Assembly (NCBI RefSeq): GCF_000264905.1 | Contig: NW_006763145.1 | Coordinates: forward strand, 189,261 to 253,260 | Source: Stereum hirsutum FP-91666 SS1 | Lineage: Eukaryota > Basidiomycota > Agaricomycetes > Russulales > Stereaceae | DNA: 64,000 nucleotides | Direction of reading: 5' to 3' | Part shown: one piece after another, positions 36,701-48,018 of the stretch | How the letters are laid out: the number at the start of each line of letters is the position of its first letter | Numbering within the stretch: position 1 is the stretch's first letter | The notes under the pieces: generated by a model | The model's database searches: none | What the model saw: the letters and a program-made list of their open reading frames with translations, nothing else | What the model was told of the DNA's origin: nothing | Made by a program: the position numbers and the translations under genes

Positions 36701-37115
36701 CATGTTATCGATCTCCAGTATCCCATCATGCTGCGTCCTGGTGCTGTCAACAAATTATACCCATTCAAACTTGTCATATGCATGATGCTCATATGCTCGC
36801 AAGCTCAAGGATGGCCTGATCCTCGTCGGGTGAAGACGGGACGGCGGCAGGATGTAAATGAGATTCAACGTGGACGTGACGCTGACAGGACAGACTGAGC
36901 CGAAGAGCCTTCTCGGCTCGCTGACAATTCAGCTCGACTGCAGCCCCAGGAACGCAAGAATAGGCGCCACACAGAGGTTCGTAGCGATATCGTAACACCT
37001 CTGATGGACGGAAGACCTACCTATGGTGAGACCTCGACTCTTTACGTGGGATGTACTCCTCCTGATCCGACGAAGATGATGAGCGGTACCCCAGACCCAA
37101 GTCATCGACGTCCAT
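33765..37115 (-). CDS. Coiled-coil, Ser/Pro-rich protein of unknown function
   Basis: The start is probably ATG 37115 (MDVDDLGLGYRSSSSSDQEE). Further exons carry KDRDAKQLHKILILTFQKLD and then a long heptad-type coiled coil of about 110 residues (about 36070-36420) rich in Ala, Glu and Arg, for example SRAREELGMYKVQLEQAQRE. The acidic run LIEDDEEEESPPP follows. The C-terminal half is disordered, Ser/Pro/Arg-rich, across exons at about 34970-35880, 34640-34910, 34270-34450 and 33765-34268, ending DRLWRRYTSH. The layout (coiled coil plus phosphorylatable tail with many SP and RS pairs) suggests a scaffold or cytoskeleton/vesicle adaptor, but no named family is recognised. The gene is transcribed towards the kinase gene. 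Confidence 0.7.
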
Positions 37116-38495
37116 CGTGTCGACACTATGCCTGCGAATTCTGTTGAGCAAGACGAACCGACGATCTACGGCGAAAAACATACTGTGGTTCGTACTCCTT
37201 GATGGAAGGCATGGTGTTAGACGAGAGCAGGAGGAGATCCACAGACCAAGAGCACCGGGAGTTCTACACGCACTACAGACGAGGGAATGGCATGGCGGTG
37301 AGAGAAAGAAGGGTAAGATAGGATTGCCTGATATACACGGGCTCACAATACACGCTACGTCACGAGCTTACGCCTCGAGGCAGGCTCGAGGCCTGCTAGG
37401 GAATCAAAAACCGGTATGATGAAACCTGATACAGCTCGAGCACGAAGCTTTCATTACCTTGTTTCTTCCGGAGGCTAGAATATGTGATGGGTGGCGAGGG
37501 AATGTTGACGAAGCGAAGAACACGAGAACCGGAAGATGTGCATTCAGACTCCGATGCCGAAAGCCTCTGGGCCATGCCGAACCGCCACACGGCTTGTGCT
37601 CCTGCCAATCTCATGTCTCACACAAAAAAGCAGTAAAATTAGAAGAATTGTGGAACAAGCGATTTTCAAGAGTAATCTACACAGAAAGTATGAGGTATAA
37701 CAATCTTGTCGCAACAGACAAGAAGAAAAGGGACGGAAACAGTGTGGCGAGTCATGGCGCCAACACGGCGCAAAGTCTCGTCCTGATAGCGAGTTCATCC
37801 TGGAAATTTACGGGTCTTCTCACTCAGGAAAACGACTTTGATTACCGTATCCAACCCATCTGGAATTCCTAGAACCACCGAGCCATCGATGTGTCCTTTC
37901 AACGTAAGTATTCTCCAGCTCCTCCAGGTCGACAGCAGCTGATACTTAATCTGGACCCTGTGTCTCTGTCTCTGATATCATACTTCCCGGGACGTAAAAC
38001 TGAACCTGGCCCTTCTCCCCACTAGCAGCATGAAGTGCAGGAAACCTGGATGGCATTGCGCTCCGGTGAGAGTTCGGACTCGAGTTCACCGCATTGCCAG
38101 CCTAGACGGACATTCCCGAAGAATGTTGGAACTCAGAAGCGCCGGGACCGTCTGACTTTCAGCTTTCACCGCCTCCTCGTCGCTCGACCGTCCATCGATA
38201 TTGTTCCCAACCACTTCTTTGTTCTGGGCCATAGCGTCGCCTTTGTCTCAGAAGTGCCTCTGGATTTCTCTCACAGCAGTGTATTCCTGGCGTGTCTCTT
38301 GGTGGCGGACTACATTGGCATTGATCGGTTCTGAAACCAGGTGCCAACGGTGGCGATCTGTCCCAACTAGACAACAAGCAGTCTTGGAGGCTCGCAACGA
38401 AGTCTCAGAGTAGATGCCTATAAATATAGCTAATGTCAGCCATGCAGATCATATTTTCCTCTCAGTCTTACCTGTCCTCGAGCTCGGACGCACGT
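37116..38495. other. Intergenic region between divergent genes
   Basis: About 1.4 kb between the coiled-coil and TPR gene starts. Several small ORFs exist, but none has conserved motifs or consistent exons. Upstream exons of either gene could lie here. Confidence 0.35.
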
Positions 38496-40107
38496 ATGCC
38501 ATCCCACTCAGCTTCCTACCTCGTGAGTCCCTACTTCACATTCGGTCCTCATTTCATGTCGCAGCACCAGCCATCTTAATTACGTGCAATAGGCTCTCGC
38601 AAGCGTTCTTGCTAACCCCGTTGGCGAAGAGCAAGAAATCGGTCTCATCCAGAAATGCTCCGAGATCCTCTCTAACTCCCCACACCACCCCAACCGCCAC
38701 ATCATCCTCTCCAATCTCGGTCGTGCTCATCTCGCTCGCTTCAAGCGTCAAGCCCCTTTCTTGAAGGAGAGCACAGACGACATTGATGCGGCCATCGACG
38801 CTTTGGACGATGCGGCTGCGCTTTGGCCCCCGGATGATGGCATTCCTATGAAGATGGCGACAATGCATAGTCTCTGTGAGACATGGCTATCTCGCGCGCG
38901 CATATCTATGGATCCTGATGATATTTATGAGGCGCACCGTCTCGCAGTGGCGGCCCGTAAAATGGCTACCCTCGATTATCATCTTCCCGACACCGCCTTA
39001 TTGAGATACACGGTTGGACGAGCTCTCCTCCAGTGGTTTCTTCTCATTTGTCTCGTTGACAAGCTCGTGGATCATGACAAGATGGACTGTACATTCGAAT
39101 GGCTGGAGAACGCTCTCTCTATCTGTTCGCCTTCGGATACTCTATACACAGAAATTCTTGGCGATCTGGCGCATGCGAATCACAACCGATTTATGCACTT
39201 CGGTGAACATCTCGAAGATTTGAACAAGGCGATTGAGCTTTACACGACGGCCGTTGACCTCGTGCACGATTCCACGACAGGGAAACATGCGATCTCCTTG
39301 CGAATGCTTGCTGGTGCTCTCTTATCCCGTCATAAGCATATAGAGCCCGACCACCATGACGACTTGAATCGTGTTCTCGAGTATAGTCGGAAAGCCATTG
39401 CGTTTCTACCAGAGGGCCATTACCTCCGCCCTGCATTTCTCCGCCTTATGGCCGAAGTATATGAAATCCGCCATGACAAGTTCAATACCGAGCCCTACAG
39501 AGTCGACAGAACGGAACCGAACTACGATCTCCAACTTCCTGACCTGGACATGTGCATCAAGTACTCTCGTGAGGCTGCCACGACGTGCCACCCCAGCGAG
39601 GGGCACTACCTTAGTCTCCTTGAGAGCATTCGAGAGTTCCTCTTGGACAGATACCTTCTCAAGTTCATGTTATGCGACATCGACGAGGTCGTCGAGCTCA
39701 ATAGACGCATTATGACTTTACACCCTGTCGGCCATCCCAAACGAAAACTCGCTCTCATGTTCTTCGGTTACGCGGTGAACATGCGCTACGAAAGGGAGGG
39801 GCTCCGTCGTCCTGAGGATTTCTACGAGACGCAGAAGATTTGGGATGAGGCATTAAACCTGAAGAGGGACAATGATCATATGGCGGAAGATTCGCTTGCG
39901 GGACAGATCTTGGACGCCGCGATGAAGCAGTTGAGGTATGAGACGACTTTGGCTGAGGAGAGAGGGGAGGAAGGCCCGATGTCGGGGATTCCTGATATTG
40001 ACCCGTGGACGGTTCCGATGCCAGAGATCGATCTTTCAAAACCTTTTGTGCTTGAATCATCAGAGGATTGGGATAGGAGGCGTAATTTAGGAGTGTTCTT
40101 GCTTTGA
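38496..40107 (+). CDS. TPR-like repeat protein
   Basis: Two exons: 38496-38522 (MPSHSASYL) and 38593-40107, together about 513 residues. The body is made of degenerate tetratricopeptide-like helical pairs, each with a pattern like DLNKAIELYTTAVDL, then a short segment with HP or P-GH before the next pair (ALSICSPSDTLYTEILGDLA; IAFLPEGHYLRPAFLRLMAE; MTLHPVGHPKRKLALMFFGY). Such proteins are very expanded in agaricomycetes and normally mediate protein-protein contacts. No CHAT, NACHT or kinase domain is attached. The C-terminus ends SSEDWDRRRNLGVFLL. The first short exon is a prediction; a start further upstream is possible. Confidence 0.78.
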
Positions 40108-40438
40108 TTTTGATTTCTGTACGTGCAACGCGTTGGTCCAGTGGCGATATCCTCACTTTTCGTCTTTCCGTCTGACTTTGGTTCGAAACATTTTTTTTTC
40201 TGTTCCGCTATGCTTTGACTGTCATCCTATGCACCAAACCAACTCTCTCCCTATGTGCGCTACGATATGTCAACATTCCTCAGCTATGTTTCGTCTATGT
40301 ACTCTTATACCCGATCATGCCCTCACACAACTATGCATGTTTATGTTGAAATACCGAGACTGAAAATCCACCACAAAGCAAGACCATACAAGCTTTTGAA
40401 CCATCCAATTTAAACCTGCCTACCTCCGCGACCAAGAA
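40108..40438. other. Intergenic between convergent TPR and MYND genes
   Basis: 331 bp of 3' regions; nothing recognised. Similarity between the two MYND copies ends at the MYND stop codon, so this sequence is not part of the duplication. Confidence 0.4.
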
Positions 40439-41490
40439 TCACTCGACCTCCTCAATTTGCACGGGAACCTCAACCTCCATCACCTCCTCGTCTTCCTGCT
40501 CAGACTGACGTGCTTTCTTCTTGCTCTGCCATTTTCTCAAACCCGGAGTCTTCGAATGATCTATCGTCGAAGTCTTCGTAATAGCCGCTGACCTCTCCCC
40601 GTCCTTCACCGATTCCAACGGTATTCCGTTGATAAACCCCTTCACACCCTCCTCCACCTCCCTAATTCCACCCTCCAACCTCGCACACCTCCCATCTCTC
40701 CTCTCTATCATCTCGTACCTCTCATGAAAATAAATCCACCGTCCTTTATCGCCCACGATCAACGGCGGAGGAAAACAAAACAGAACCAACGCCATGCCCA
40801 ACCCGCCCTCGTTCTGGATCTCGATACATCTCGCGAGATCTCGCGGGTCGTTTTTGAACGCACCGTTCATGCGTCTTTTGGCCTGTTCGTGCGATAGGAC
40901 TTCGACCTTGGAGACTTCGAAGTGGGAGGGAGTGCCGGTTCCGAGGAGGCGGTCGTCGTGTAGGACGTGGACGAGGAGGATGTGGGTCCGGATTATGGTG
41001 CGGTTCCAGTGGGCTTGGAGAGCGTGCGTCGCGGCCCAGCGGAAAACCCATTCGTACTCCTATACATACGCACATGCCCAGTCGGAGAGAAACCCGATGA
41101 GGTTGTGGTTTCGAACGTCGGGGAGGGAGAAGGAAGAGGATATCTAGCAGCAAAGATACTTACCTCGCGCCATACGGAAGCATCGACCATGGGAGAGTGC
41201 ACCTTCCCGCAAATCTGTTTATGAACTTTCCAGTCAAGGCGTTGACAGGCCGGACTCTGCGTAGCAGCGAAAGCCACATCAACAAACACTTTGTCAGTAC
41301 ATACATACCGTCCTGTCCTGTCCGACCTGAGTAACCGTCTGTCAAACGTCGTACTCACGCAGTACCTAACATACTTGCACTCCCCGCACGCCTTGTGTTT
41401 CCCGATCGCGCTACAGGGCTTATACTGGCACGTCCGCTTTTCGGGGTTATAGTCGTTGAATATCATCTTGCTCTTCGAGTCTATGAGCAT
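40439..41490 (-). CDS. MYND-type zinc-finger protein (intact copy)
   Basis: The start ATG at 41490 gives MLIDSKSKMIFNDYNPEKRT. The MYND finger is spread over two exons: TCQYKPCSAIGKHKACGECK, YVRYC, intron, then SPACQRLDWKVHKQICGK, providing all expected Cys and His ligands. The downstream part (YEWVFRWAATHALQAHWNRT to the stop at 40439) carries SHFEVSKVEVLSHEQAKRRM, a GLGMALVLFCFPPPLIVGDK segment and an acidic end (EQEDEEVMEVEVPVQIEEVE). MYND fingers recruit PxLxP-type partners in transcription or chromatin complexes; no SET or other enzyme domain is present. A damaged inverted copy lies at 53735-54702. Confidence 0.85.
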
Positions 41491-42970
41491 CGTACTAGTA
41501 GCGCTATGATTTCGCCGAGCTGAGGGTGCCAAGTAAGTATTAGGGGCGCAACGCGTAAGGATTGGACGCGAGGTGGTTGTGAGGTGGTGGATGTTGGGGT
41601 TCAGGAGGAAAGTTCACCGCGCGCCCCTCACGCGTTTTTGGGCACCTCGGAAGTAGCCGATTATTTTACGTTCAATGACCGGCAAGGTAAGTCTGTGGCG
41701 CGCCACAACGTCGTTCGTCAGTGCATTCACTCATTGTCGATTTGTTCCTTGTCGGTCACCCATCTGCTCTGCACCCACAAAAAAAAACGGACAGGACCCC
41801 TACAAAATCAGTCCCAAAAAAAAAACAGAACTCGCCGCCCCAACATTCAACAGCAAATATTCAACACGTCTCCCGCCTCGACTCTCGAGGTTCCGTTTCC
41901 CCAGCCAGCCCCAGCCCCAGCCCCGCTCACCTCATGTTCCCCATGCAATGTGCATAAGTAATCCCCCCTCCTCCGATGAATCATGATTGAGGTGATTGAT
42001 CCGCTCACACGTGTCCTCCTCGTGTCCCCCGCCCCCGCCGCTCTTCAAGTCGAACGACCAAATCACCGCCCAGTCCCCGCCCAGCCGGCGATGCTTTTCT
42101 GCTCCTATCCCGGTGCACGCTCCGACCCCAACACTGACCCCGCTTACCTCCTTACCGTTACCTCCGCTGCGAGCAGGCTGCCAGCTGAATGCTCTGACGG
42201 CGAGGCAGGCTAAGTAGTAGGACAGGGCGATAACTGGGGATAACTGGGGATATTATTCAGGATAAGTGTCATGCAATCTTAGTCCCGGTCCATCTAGCTG
42301 AAGCCGACTGAGTCGATGCAACCGACCAGCTTTTGAAAGCTTGACGTCCAGCGCGGAAATATCTCCAAGTTGCAATAAGTTCTAAGTTGACACCGTCGGT
42401 ACTGTATCACCTACTCCAAAACGTCCTCGCCATACTCAGAAATCGTCCTCACCGCCCGCCTCCACCTCCTCCACCTCCTCCACCTCCTCCTCCCCTCCCT
42501 CCTCATCCCATAATCAACCTCACAACGGAGATAACGATCCCCACGTCTCGTCACAATCCTCACGTAAGTTACGTCCCGATCCCTCCATCGCCCATCTGCC
42601 CTCCTCCATCTTCTGCCATCTCCCATCACATCTCAAACCCATCGGGCCAAGTCAAATGGGCCTCCGACACGCGAAACACGCTCCCAACGGCCCGACACCC
42701 CTTCCCCTTTTCACCTGGCTTATGTACATACCTCCGAGATCGAGATCGAAATCGAAATCGAATGAGACTAAATAAAGCACCTACGTTCCAGCCTCACGTC
42801 TCTTTGCCAGGAACGCTCCTGAACGCTCGCGAGCAAACGAGCAAACGAGATGAGCAAGCGGAAACCGATCGTACATGCCATTTCGGCTAAGTGAGCGGCT
42901 AGCGTCAAAGTGAAGAACGAGTATATACAACTTACGCCATGTACATACTCGTCAGGCACCGCCAAGACCC
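41491..42970. other. Upstream region with duplicated 0.6 kb block
   Basis: No gene. The part about 41695-42325 is duplicated, reverse-complemented, at about 54770-55330, sharing words such as GTGGCGCGCCACAAC, CAAATCACCGCCCAGTCCCC and TTCAGGATAAGTG. A proline-coding ORF at 42387-42890 is low complexity only. Confidence 0.55.
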
Positions 42971-43021
42971 GACGAGATACGCCACTGTGGGCGGTGCCTG
43001 CCCACAGTGGCGTATCTCGTC
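42953..43021. repeat. Two overlapping, mutually exclusive palindromes at the transposon left end
   Basis: Palindrome 1 has 22-bp perfect arms 42971-42992 and 43000-43021 with a 7-nt loop. Palindrome 2 has 11-bp perfect arms CAGGCACCGCC at 42953-42963 and GGCGGTGCCTG at 42990-43000. Because the arms overlap, only one can form at a time. Confidence 0.9.
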
Positions 43022-43169
43022 GCCGCGTGTTGCAGACCTACTGCAAACAGCGTCTAAACAAAGCGGCGAAAACAAATCCCTAGAATTGTCCCCCCAAAAG
43101 CCACGGAAATGTTGAAATATGTAGATACTGTAATAAATATTATTTGACACCCCTTTCCATCCCACTGCC

Positions 43170-46100
43170 ATGAACGACGTCGAGCTCGATGACCCCGACC
43201 TCGCCCACAACGTTCCGGCGTATGTACTGGATAGATTTCGTGAATGGGTAAATTTTTGCGGTCAATTCTCGTCTCTACCTCACTCTGATGCCTCCTTTTG
43301 TAGAGATACTCCTCTCACGACATTCAAAAGGACCCAGGAAAATTTATTGGCACTGCTTGGGTCGATGCTGCCGAGCTGAGAACCTATCTGAAGACGAACC
43401 CTGCTGCTCTCCTGCGTTCTCGAGCAGGGAGTGAAGTATCCTTCTCAGGCTCTGCACCTCCTTCTCGTTCGGCGTCACGCATGAGTTCCGTTTCGGTCAA
43501 GGTGGAGCCCGGTGAGGCGCCCGCTGTGAAGTCTGAGCCAACAGATGACGAGGTGTTACTCTATGGGGATATGGGAGCCCAACGCCGGCGCCGTTCGAGC
43601 GCCTCATCGAGCGCTGCTTCACGCTGGTCATCATTCATCGCTCCGGATGGTACAGAGGGTCTGGAGCTTCTAGATAGCGACGACGAGGTCGCTTCAATAC
43701 TCGGGACTGTGCCAGGAGACTCTAGTCGTTCATCCTCTCGCTCGTTCGCCTCTACCTCTACTTCCTCCTCTATTGATGGCCGTGACACTCCCTGTGAGCC
43801 TGATGCCGATACTCCCAGCGGCTCCTTGGTCACCGACATCGCAGCAACAGTTTGGCACGACGAAAGCATACGATCTGTCCCCGAATTCGGCTCCCCAACA
43901 TTCTTTATCACCAGACAATGCAGGGTCAAGGTCCTTGAGACCGTCCACGGCCTTCCTCACTACTACCCAATCCCTCGTGTCTCTACTGGCTACATCCTAG
44001 ATCTTCGCGACACCCAATACGACTTCAGCGATCTCGTTGCTGGCAAGCGTTCACCGCCGGATCGAGCGGACTCCATCATTTTGAACCGGGTATGTTTACT
44101 TTGCTTCCCCTCCCCCTCATGATCTGACGACTACACTGCCCTGTATGATGCAGGACCAGGATTCATGGGCCTCGCATGGTGCAGGAAAAAACTGTACAAC
44201 AGCAGATATACCGGGTGAACGGTTCGGCTTGCCCCAAGGACCCGTAAAGTGTCGACGTGTTCGCATGGAGTGCAAGGGCACTCAGCACTGCGAGGACGCC
44301 GACCTATCCATCATCAGCGGCGAGCGTTTCGAGCTTGAGCCCGAGAAGCGAGCCGCTCTTTTTGATGCACAAACACGCATTCGTATCCAGGAGGGAATGG
44401 ATGCCAATCAACGTGTAGCAACGTACGTTCACACCTTTATCACATAATCTATAGCCCGATGCATTGTATTGACCAATGGTCTGGTAGGTTTTGGCGCTCC
44501 ATACAGACCCGCCCTTGCCCGTTTCCCAACTGTGGCGGAAGCCTCTCGCAGGCTCGATACCGAAATGTACGTTACATTCAATTATCATTCCCATGCACTG
44601 TTGTCATACCATATCCAGGGTGCGAAGAACGGCAAGACCTACTTCATCGGTTGTACTCGGTTCAGGCCAGGCGAGACCAATCCTGGTCATCGCTACATCG
44701 CAATACCCACGGACGTTGACGAACATCGTCTGTCTCGCATCATCGCTGGCCAGCCGCTCCCGCCGCCAGAGCCCGATTCGACTTCGCCAATCATTGTTCG
44801 GCGTGCTAGCTGTTCTTTTGTGGTACATGGCCGTATTGGACGCAGGGCAAACAAATGCAGTACGCTTTAAGAGTCCGTCTTCTATTTTGATCATTACTGA
44901 CGAGTCTTTCGACATAGAGTTTACGCATATTGTTGACGGTGTGCCAACAACCATGAAGACCGTCACACGAACCTGCCCAGCGTCTCGGACCATCTTCATT
45001 CCCGTGGACGCCTCTCTCCAACGCCTAGCCATTGTGGTCCCCGACCACACAAGCCCACACAATCATCCGATGCCGCCGTTCACTAAGGTCGATGTCGATG
45101 GGAAGTTAGTGTTCCAGAAGGCATCTCAGGCATTCGGGGTAGTTGGTGCAACAGTGAATAAGATCGACAAGGGTATGTACTGACTACATCTCCTTGTACT
45201 CCCTGAATTACATAGCTCATCACTCAATATCATAGCCGCCTCAACACAGGTGGTGCTCGGAGGCAAGACACTGACGGCATACAACCCAGCTTTCCTTCAG
45301 AGTCGTGCGAAGAACGATATTCTCCGTGGACTCAAGGCTGTCGAGCTTCCGTCACGCCGGGATATCATCGGTACGTTGTATTCACAATCTTCTACCTAAC
45401 GAGTCTACCGCCCGCTGATCATTCTCGCTTTCGCCTTTCGCCGCATACAGGTGTCATGGAGTTGCAAATCAAGCAAAATTCGGGACCCGAAGATGAGCGC
45501 TATATACGAACCGTCGTGACATCCAATGGTATCAATATGGTCGTTACCGGCCTTCACTCGCTTTTCGACCTCATCCACGACGCTACCACCATCGAGGTCG
45601 ACGTTACTTTCAAACGTGTAGCAGGGGGTATGAATGAGTTCGAGGTGACGTTGTGGTCGCCTATTCATAATCGTTGTAAGTCCTTTTTCTCCGTCTTACT
45701 ATGTCTCGTCTTCAGGACTGATTTCGATATCCTGGGGAGTAGTGGTTACTGTGGGTCGCGTTTATTGTGACCATGCTACACGTGCAGCCTACAAGCGCAT
45801 ATGGGAGGAAATCCAGAACATCGTGGTTAAGCTCACTGGCCGCCGTTTTGGTCCAAAAGTGTTGATGCCTGATGGAAAGTTACTGAGTATTGGATGTGAC
45901 ATGGAGATTGCTCAGGCCCTCGGGTGTGGTGACGCCTTTCTTCCTCTGAATGATCCAGCCCATAGCGGTGTGGTTACAGACGATCCGAAGATACTCATCC
46001 AGTACTTCATCAAGATATGCCTCACCCACTTCAAACGGTACGCTTTGCATTGTTCCCAACTTGCTGAATGATAATAACTTCTGTGGTGGTTCGGATTGCT

Positions 46101-47531
46101 AAACTCAGCGGTATCATGAGCCTCCGGCACGATCTCTCCAAAGAGGACTACATATATGTCTCTAATCTACCTTCAATTGAGACGGACGATGACTTCGAGA
46201 GATATAAAGTATTCTGTATTAATCATAGCTCTCAAAAACTCCGTGGTACGCTCATTCCAAGTCCCTGTCTATCATATCCGTTGTCTCTTTATCGCTGACC
46301 GCCCCCTGATTTTTCGAACACGTCTTCATCATGATCTTGTGTTCGAGCAGATTGGTTCAAGCATAAGACCGACAACTCGTGGATTCTCCCTTGCGCTATG
46401 CGGTCCCGGACCAAGATCGCACTGAATGCATGGGATAGCACACCCAATACAACTAACGGCAATGAATCACAGCATGCTTGGACGAATCAGCAGACCGGGA
46501 CGGGGATGTCACTATTGGAGGCTATCATGTCGTCTGTATTCTCTATCGCCTTCGTCGTCTTCCCCACTACCTTTATCCTCCGCTAATCCTGATTCATATT
46601 CATTGTTTAGAGCGCAAAAGGTTGACAGCCAAGTTGCTGCTGAGCTTGCAGCGGTTCGTCAACATGGTGGTGTATTCAAGAACAAACACAACGAGTACAG
46701 CGATCGTATCAGTAAGCGCATCACACGTAACCAGAGCATCGCTCGGAAAGCTATGGCAGCTGCAGGTGAATCTCGAGAGGTCGCTGCACTCACAGGCCAA
46801 TACGAGCAAGCAAAGGCAAGTAGAAAGCTGGAGTCTGAACGTGAGAAGGCGTTGAAGGCGGAGCTCGATGCGAAGAAGGGGAAGGCGAGCCGTACGCGTG
46901 TAAGACGAACAGAGGTCACGGAGGGAGAGGCCAGCTCAAGTAGCGGGCGTGCCCCGAAGAGTCAGACATCGCGGGGCAATGCTCGAGTGCACCCATATCT
47001 CTCACTTGAAGCTGAAGGTGGGTTCATAACTCTTACTCTCTTATTTGTTTCCACCTCTCTTGTTTATACGAAGCTTACTATTCCTGTTATCATCTAGCAA
47101 CAGCTGTCATGGCCCTGGTACCCGAAGCCAATATGCACGACTCGGACTCGGACATGATAAACCAGGAGCTGTAAGCTCTACTGCTTTCATCCTGTTCTGT
47201 ATTTCTCCATTTCTTATAACCCTTCTACAGATACATCTTGAACCAAAATGACCATGACCCTCCCTACGACGACATGTACGGCGATATGCTCATAAACCCG
47301 TACGCCACAATACCCGCCAACCGCGATCCCGAGAGCATGTTCGAGGATGAGACTGCAGAACTCCTCCGAAATCGGCCTGCTGCCAACGTACCAGCCCCTG
47401 CACTTGGAAACAACGAGGAGCTGTTTTCATTTTTGGCAAACAACCCGTTCGCATACGAGTTGACTCCCGAGGGTGAGTTCAGATTTACGGGTGGCGAGGG
47501 CGAGTTCAGATTCCCGGGTGGCGTTCAGTGA
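43170..47531 (+). CDS. MULE-type DDE transposase with WRKY-GCM1-like zinc finger
   Basis: The start ATG at 43170 gives MNDVELDDPDLAHNVPAYVL. About ten exons join. The N-terminal part is Ser-rich. A FWRSIQTRPCPFPNCGGSL segment and GKTYFIGCTRF follow. Then comes a zinc-finger-like stretch, RRANKCKFTHIVDGVPTTMK, with later CPASRT and HTSPHNHP, resembling the WRKY-GCM1 finger of MULE transposases. The catalytic core shows first Asp in VDVTFKRV (about 45600), second Asp in IGCDMEIAQALG (about 45900), the CxxH motif in KICLTHFKR (about 46015-46040) and a candidate Glu in GNESQHAWTNQQTG (about 46460). The order D, D, CxxH, E is characteristic of Mutator-like transposases. A basic/coiled C-terminus and the repeat GEFRFTGGEGEFRFPGG end the protein. 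I see no stop or frameshift in the core, so the copy may be young. Confidence 0.8.
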
Positions 47532-47938
47532 AAAGGCCGGGCGGTGCCGATCGCGAGTTGTAGTGCAGGACCGTATATCGTACAGTTTAATGTTGTACAC
47601 AAAGAACAAATGCATAGAGCTCTCCAAAAACAAATTTCCTGATACATATACAGCCTTGTGAATGCCCATGAATATTTCTGAGAATAAAGGAGGCCGGAAA
47701 GCGCTAGCAATAACTCTTTCTTGACGACGGGTCTGCTGCTTTGGTATGTAAGCGGCTCGGCGGATCTCCGGACCAGGCTTGAACTGCGGCTTGCTTCCAG
47801 CTCGAACACAACTCTTATTGTGCTGTAAATGGTCCATGTGTAATTCAGAAAATATATATATATATTACTTGGACAAGTGGTTTATATAACCGTACACGAG
47901 TCACTCAGCGGGGCGAACAATGACGGGCGATAATGCAT

Positions 47939-48018
47939 ATACGCCACTGTGGTGTGCCGCCGGCACAACGCGGGCGATTATAGTGTGCCTGGCCACTCTG
48001 ACTGTGGCGTATTTCGTC
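47939..48018. repeat. Hairpin-forming right end of the transposon
   Basis: ATACGCCACTGTGG (47939-47952) pairs imperfectly with ACTGTGGCGTAT (48001-48012). Inside, GGCACA (about 47962) can pair either with TGTGCC at 47954 or with TGTGCC at about 47984, again giving alternative folds. Confidence 0.7.

Larger units (their letters stand above)
42971..48018 (+). mobile_element. MULE-type DNA transposon with hairpin ends
   Basis: The transposase gene (43170-47531) is framed by matching inverted ends. The left end starts GACGAGATACGCCACTGT at 42971; the right end, read on the minus strand from 48018, starts GACGAAATACGCCACAGT (16 of 18 identical). Each end also contains its own hairpin: a 22-bp perfect palindrome at 42971-42992 / 43000-43021, and ATACGCCACTGT at 47939 against ACTGTGGCGTAT at 48001-48012. 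I could not find a clear target-site duplication next to these ends, so the exact borders are provisional. Confidence 0.7.

Noticed and set aside
42387..42890. 167-codon ORF with a polyproline tract
   Set aside because: Low-complexity CCN repeat, no flanking conserved sequence, no splice links.
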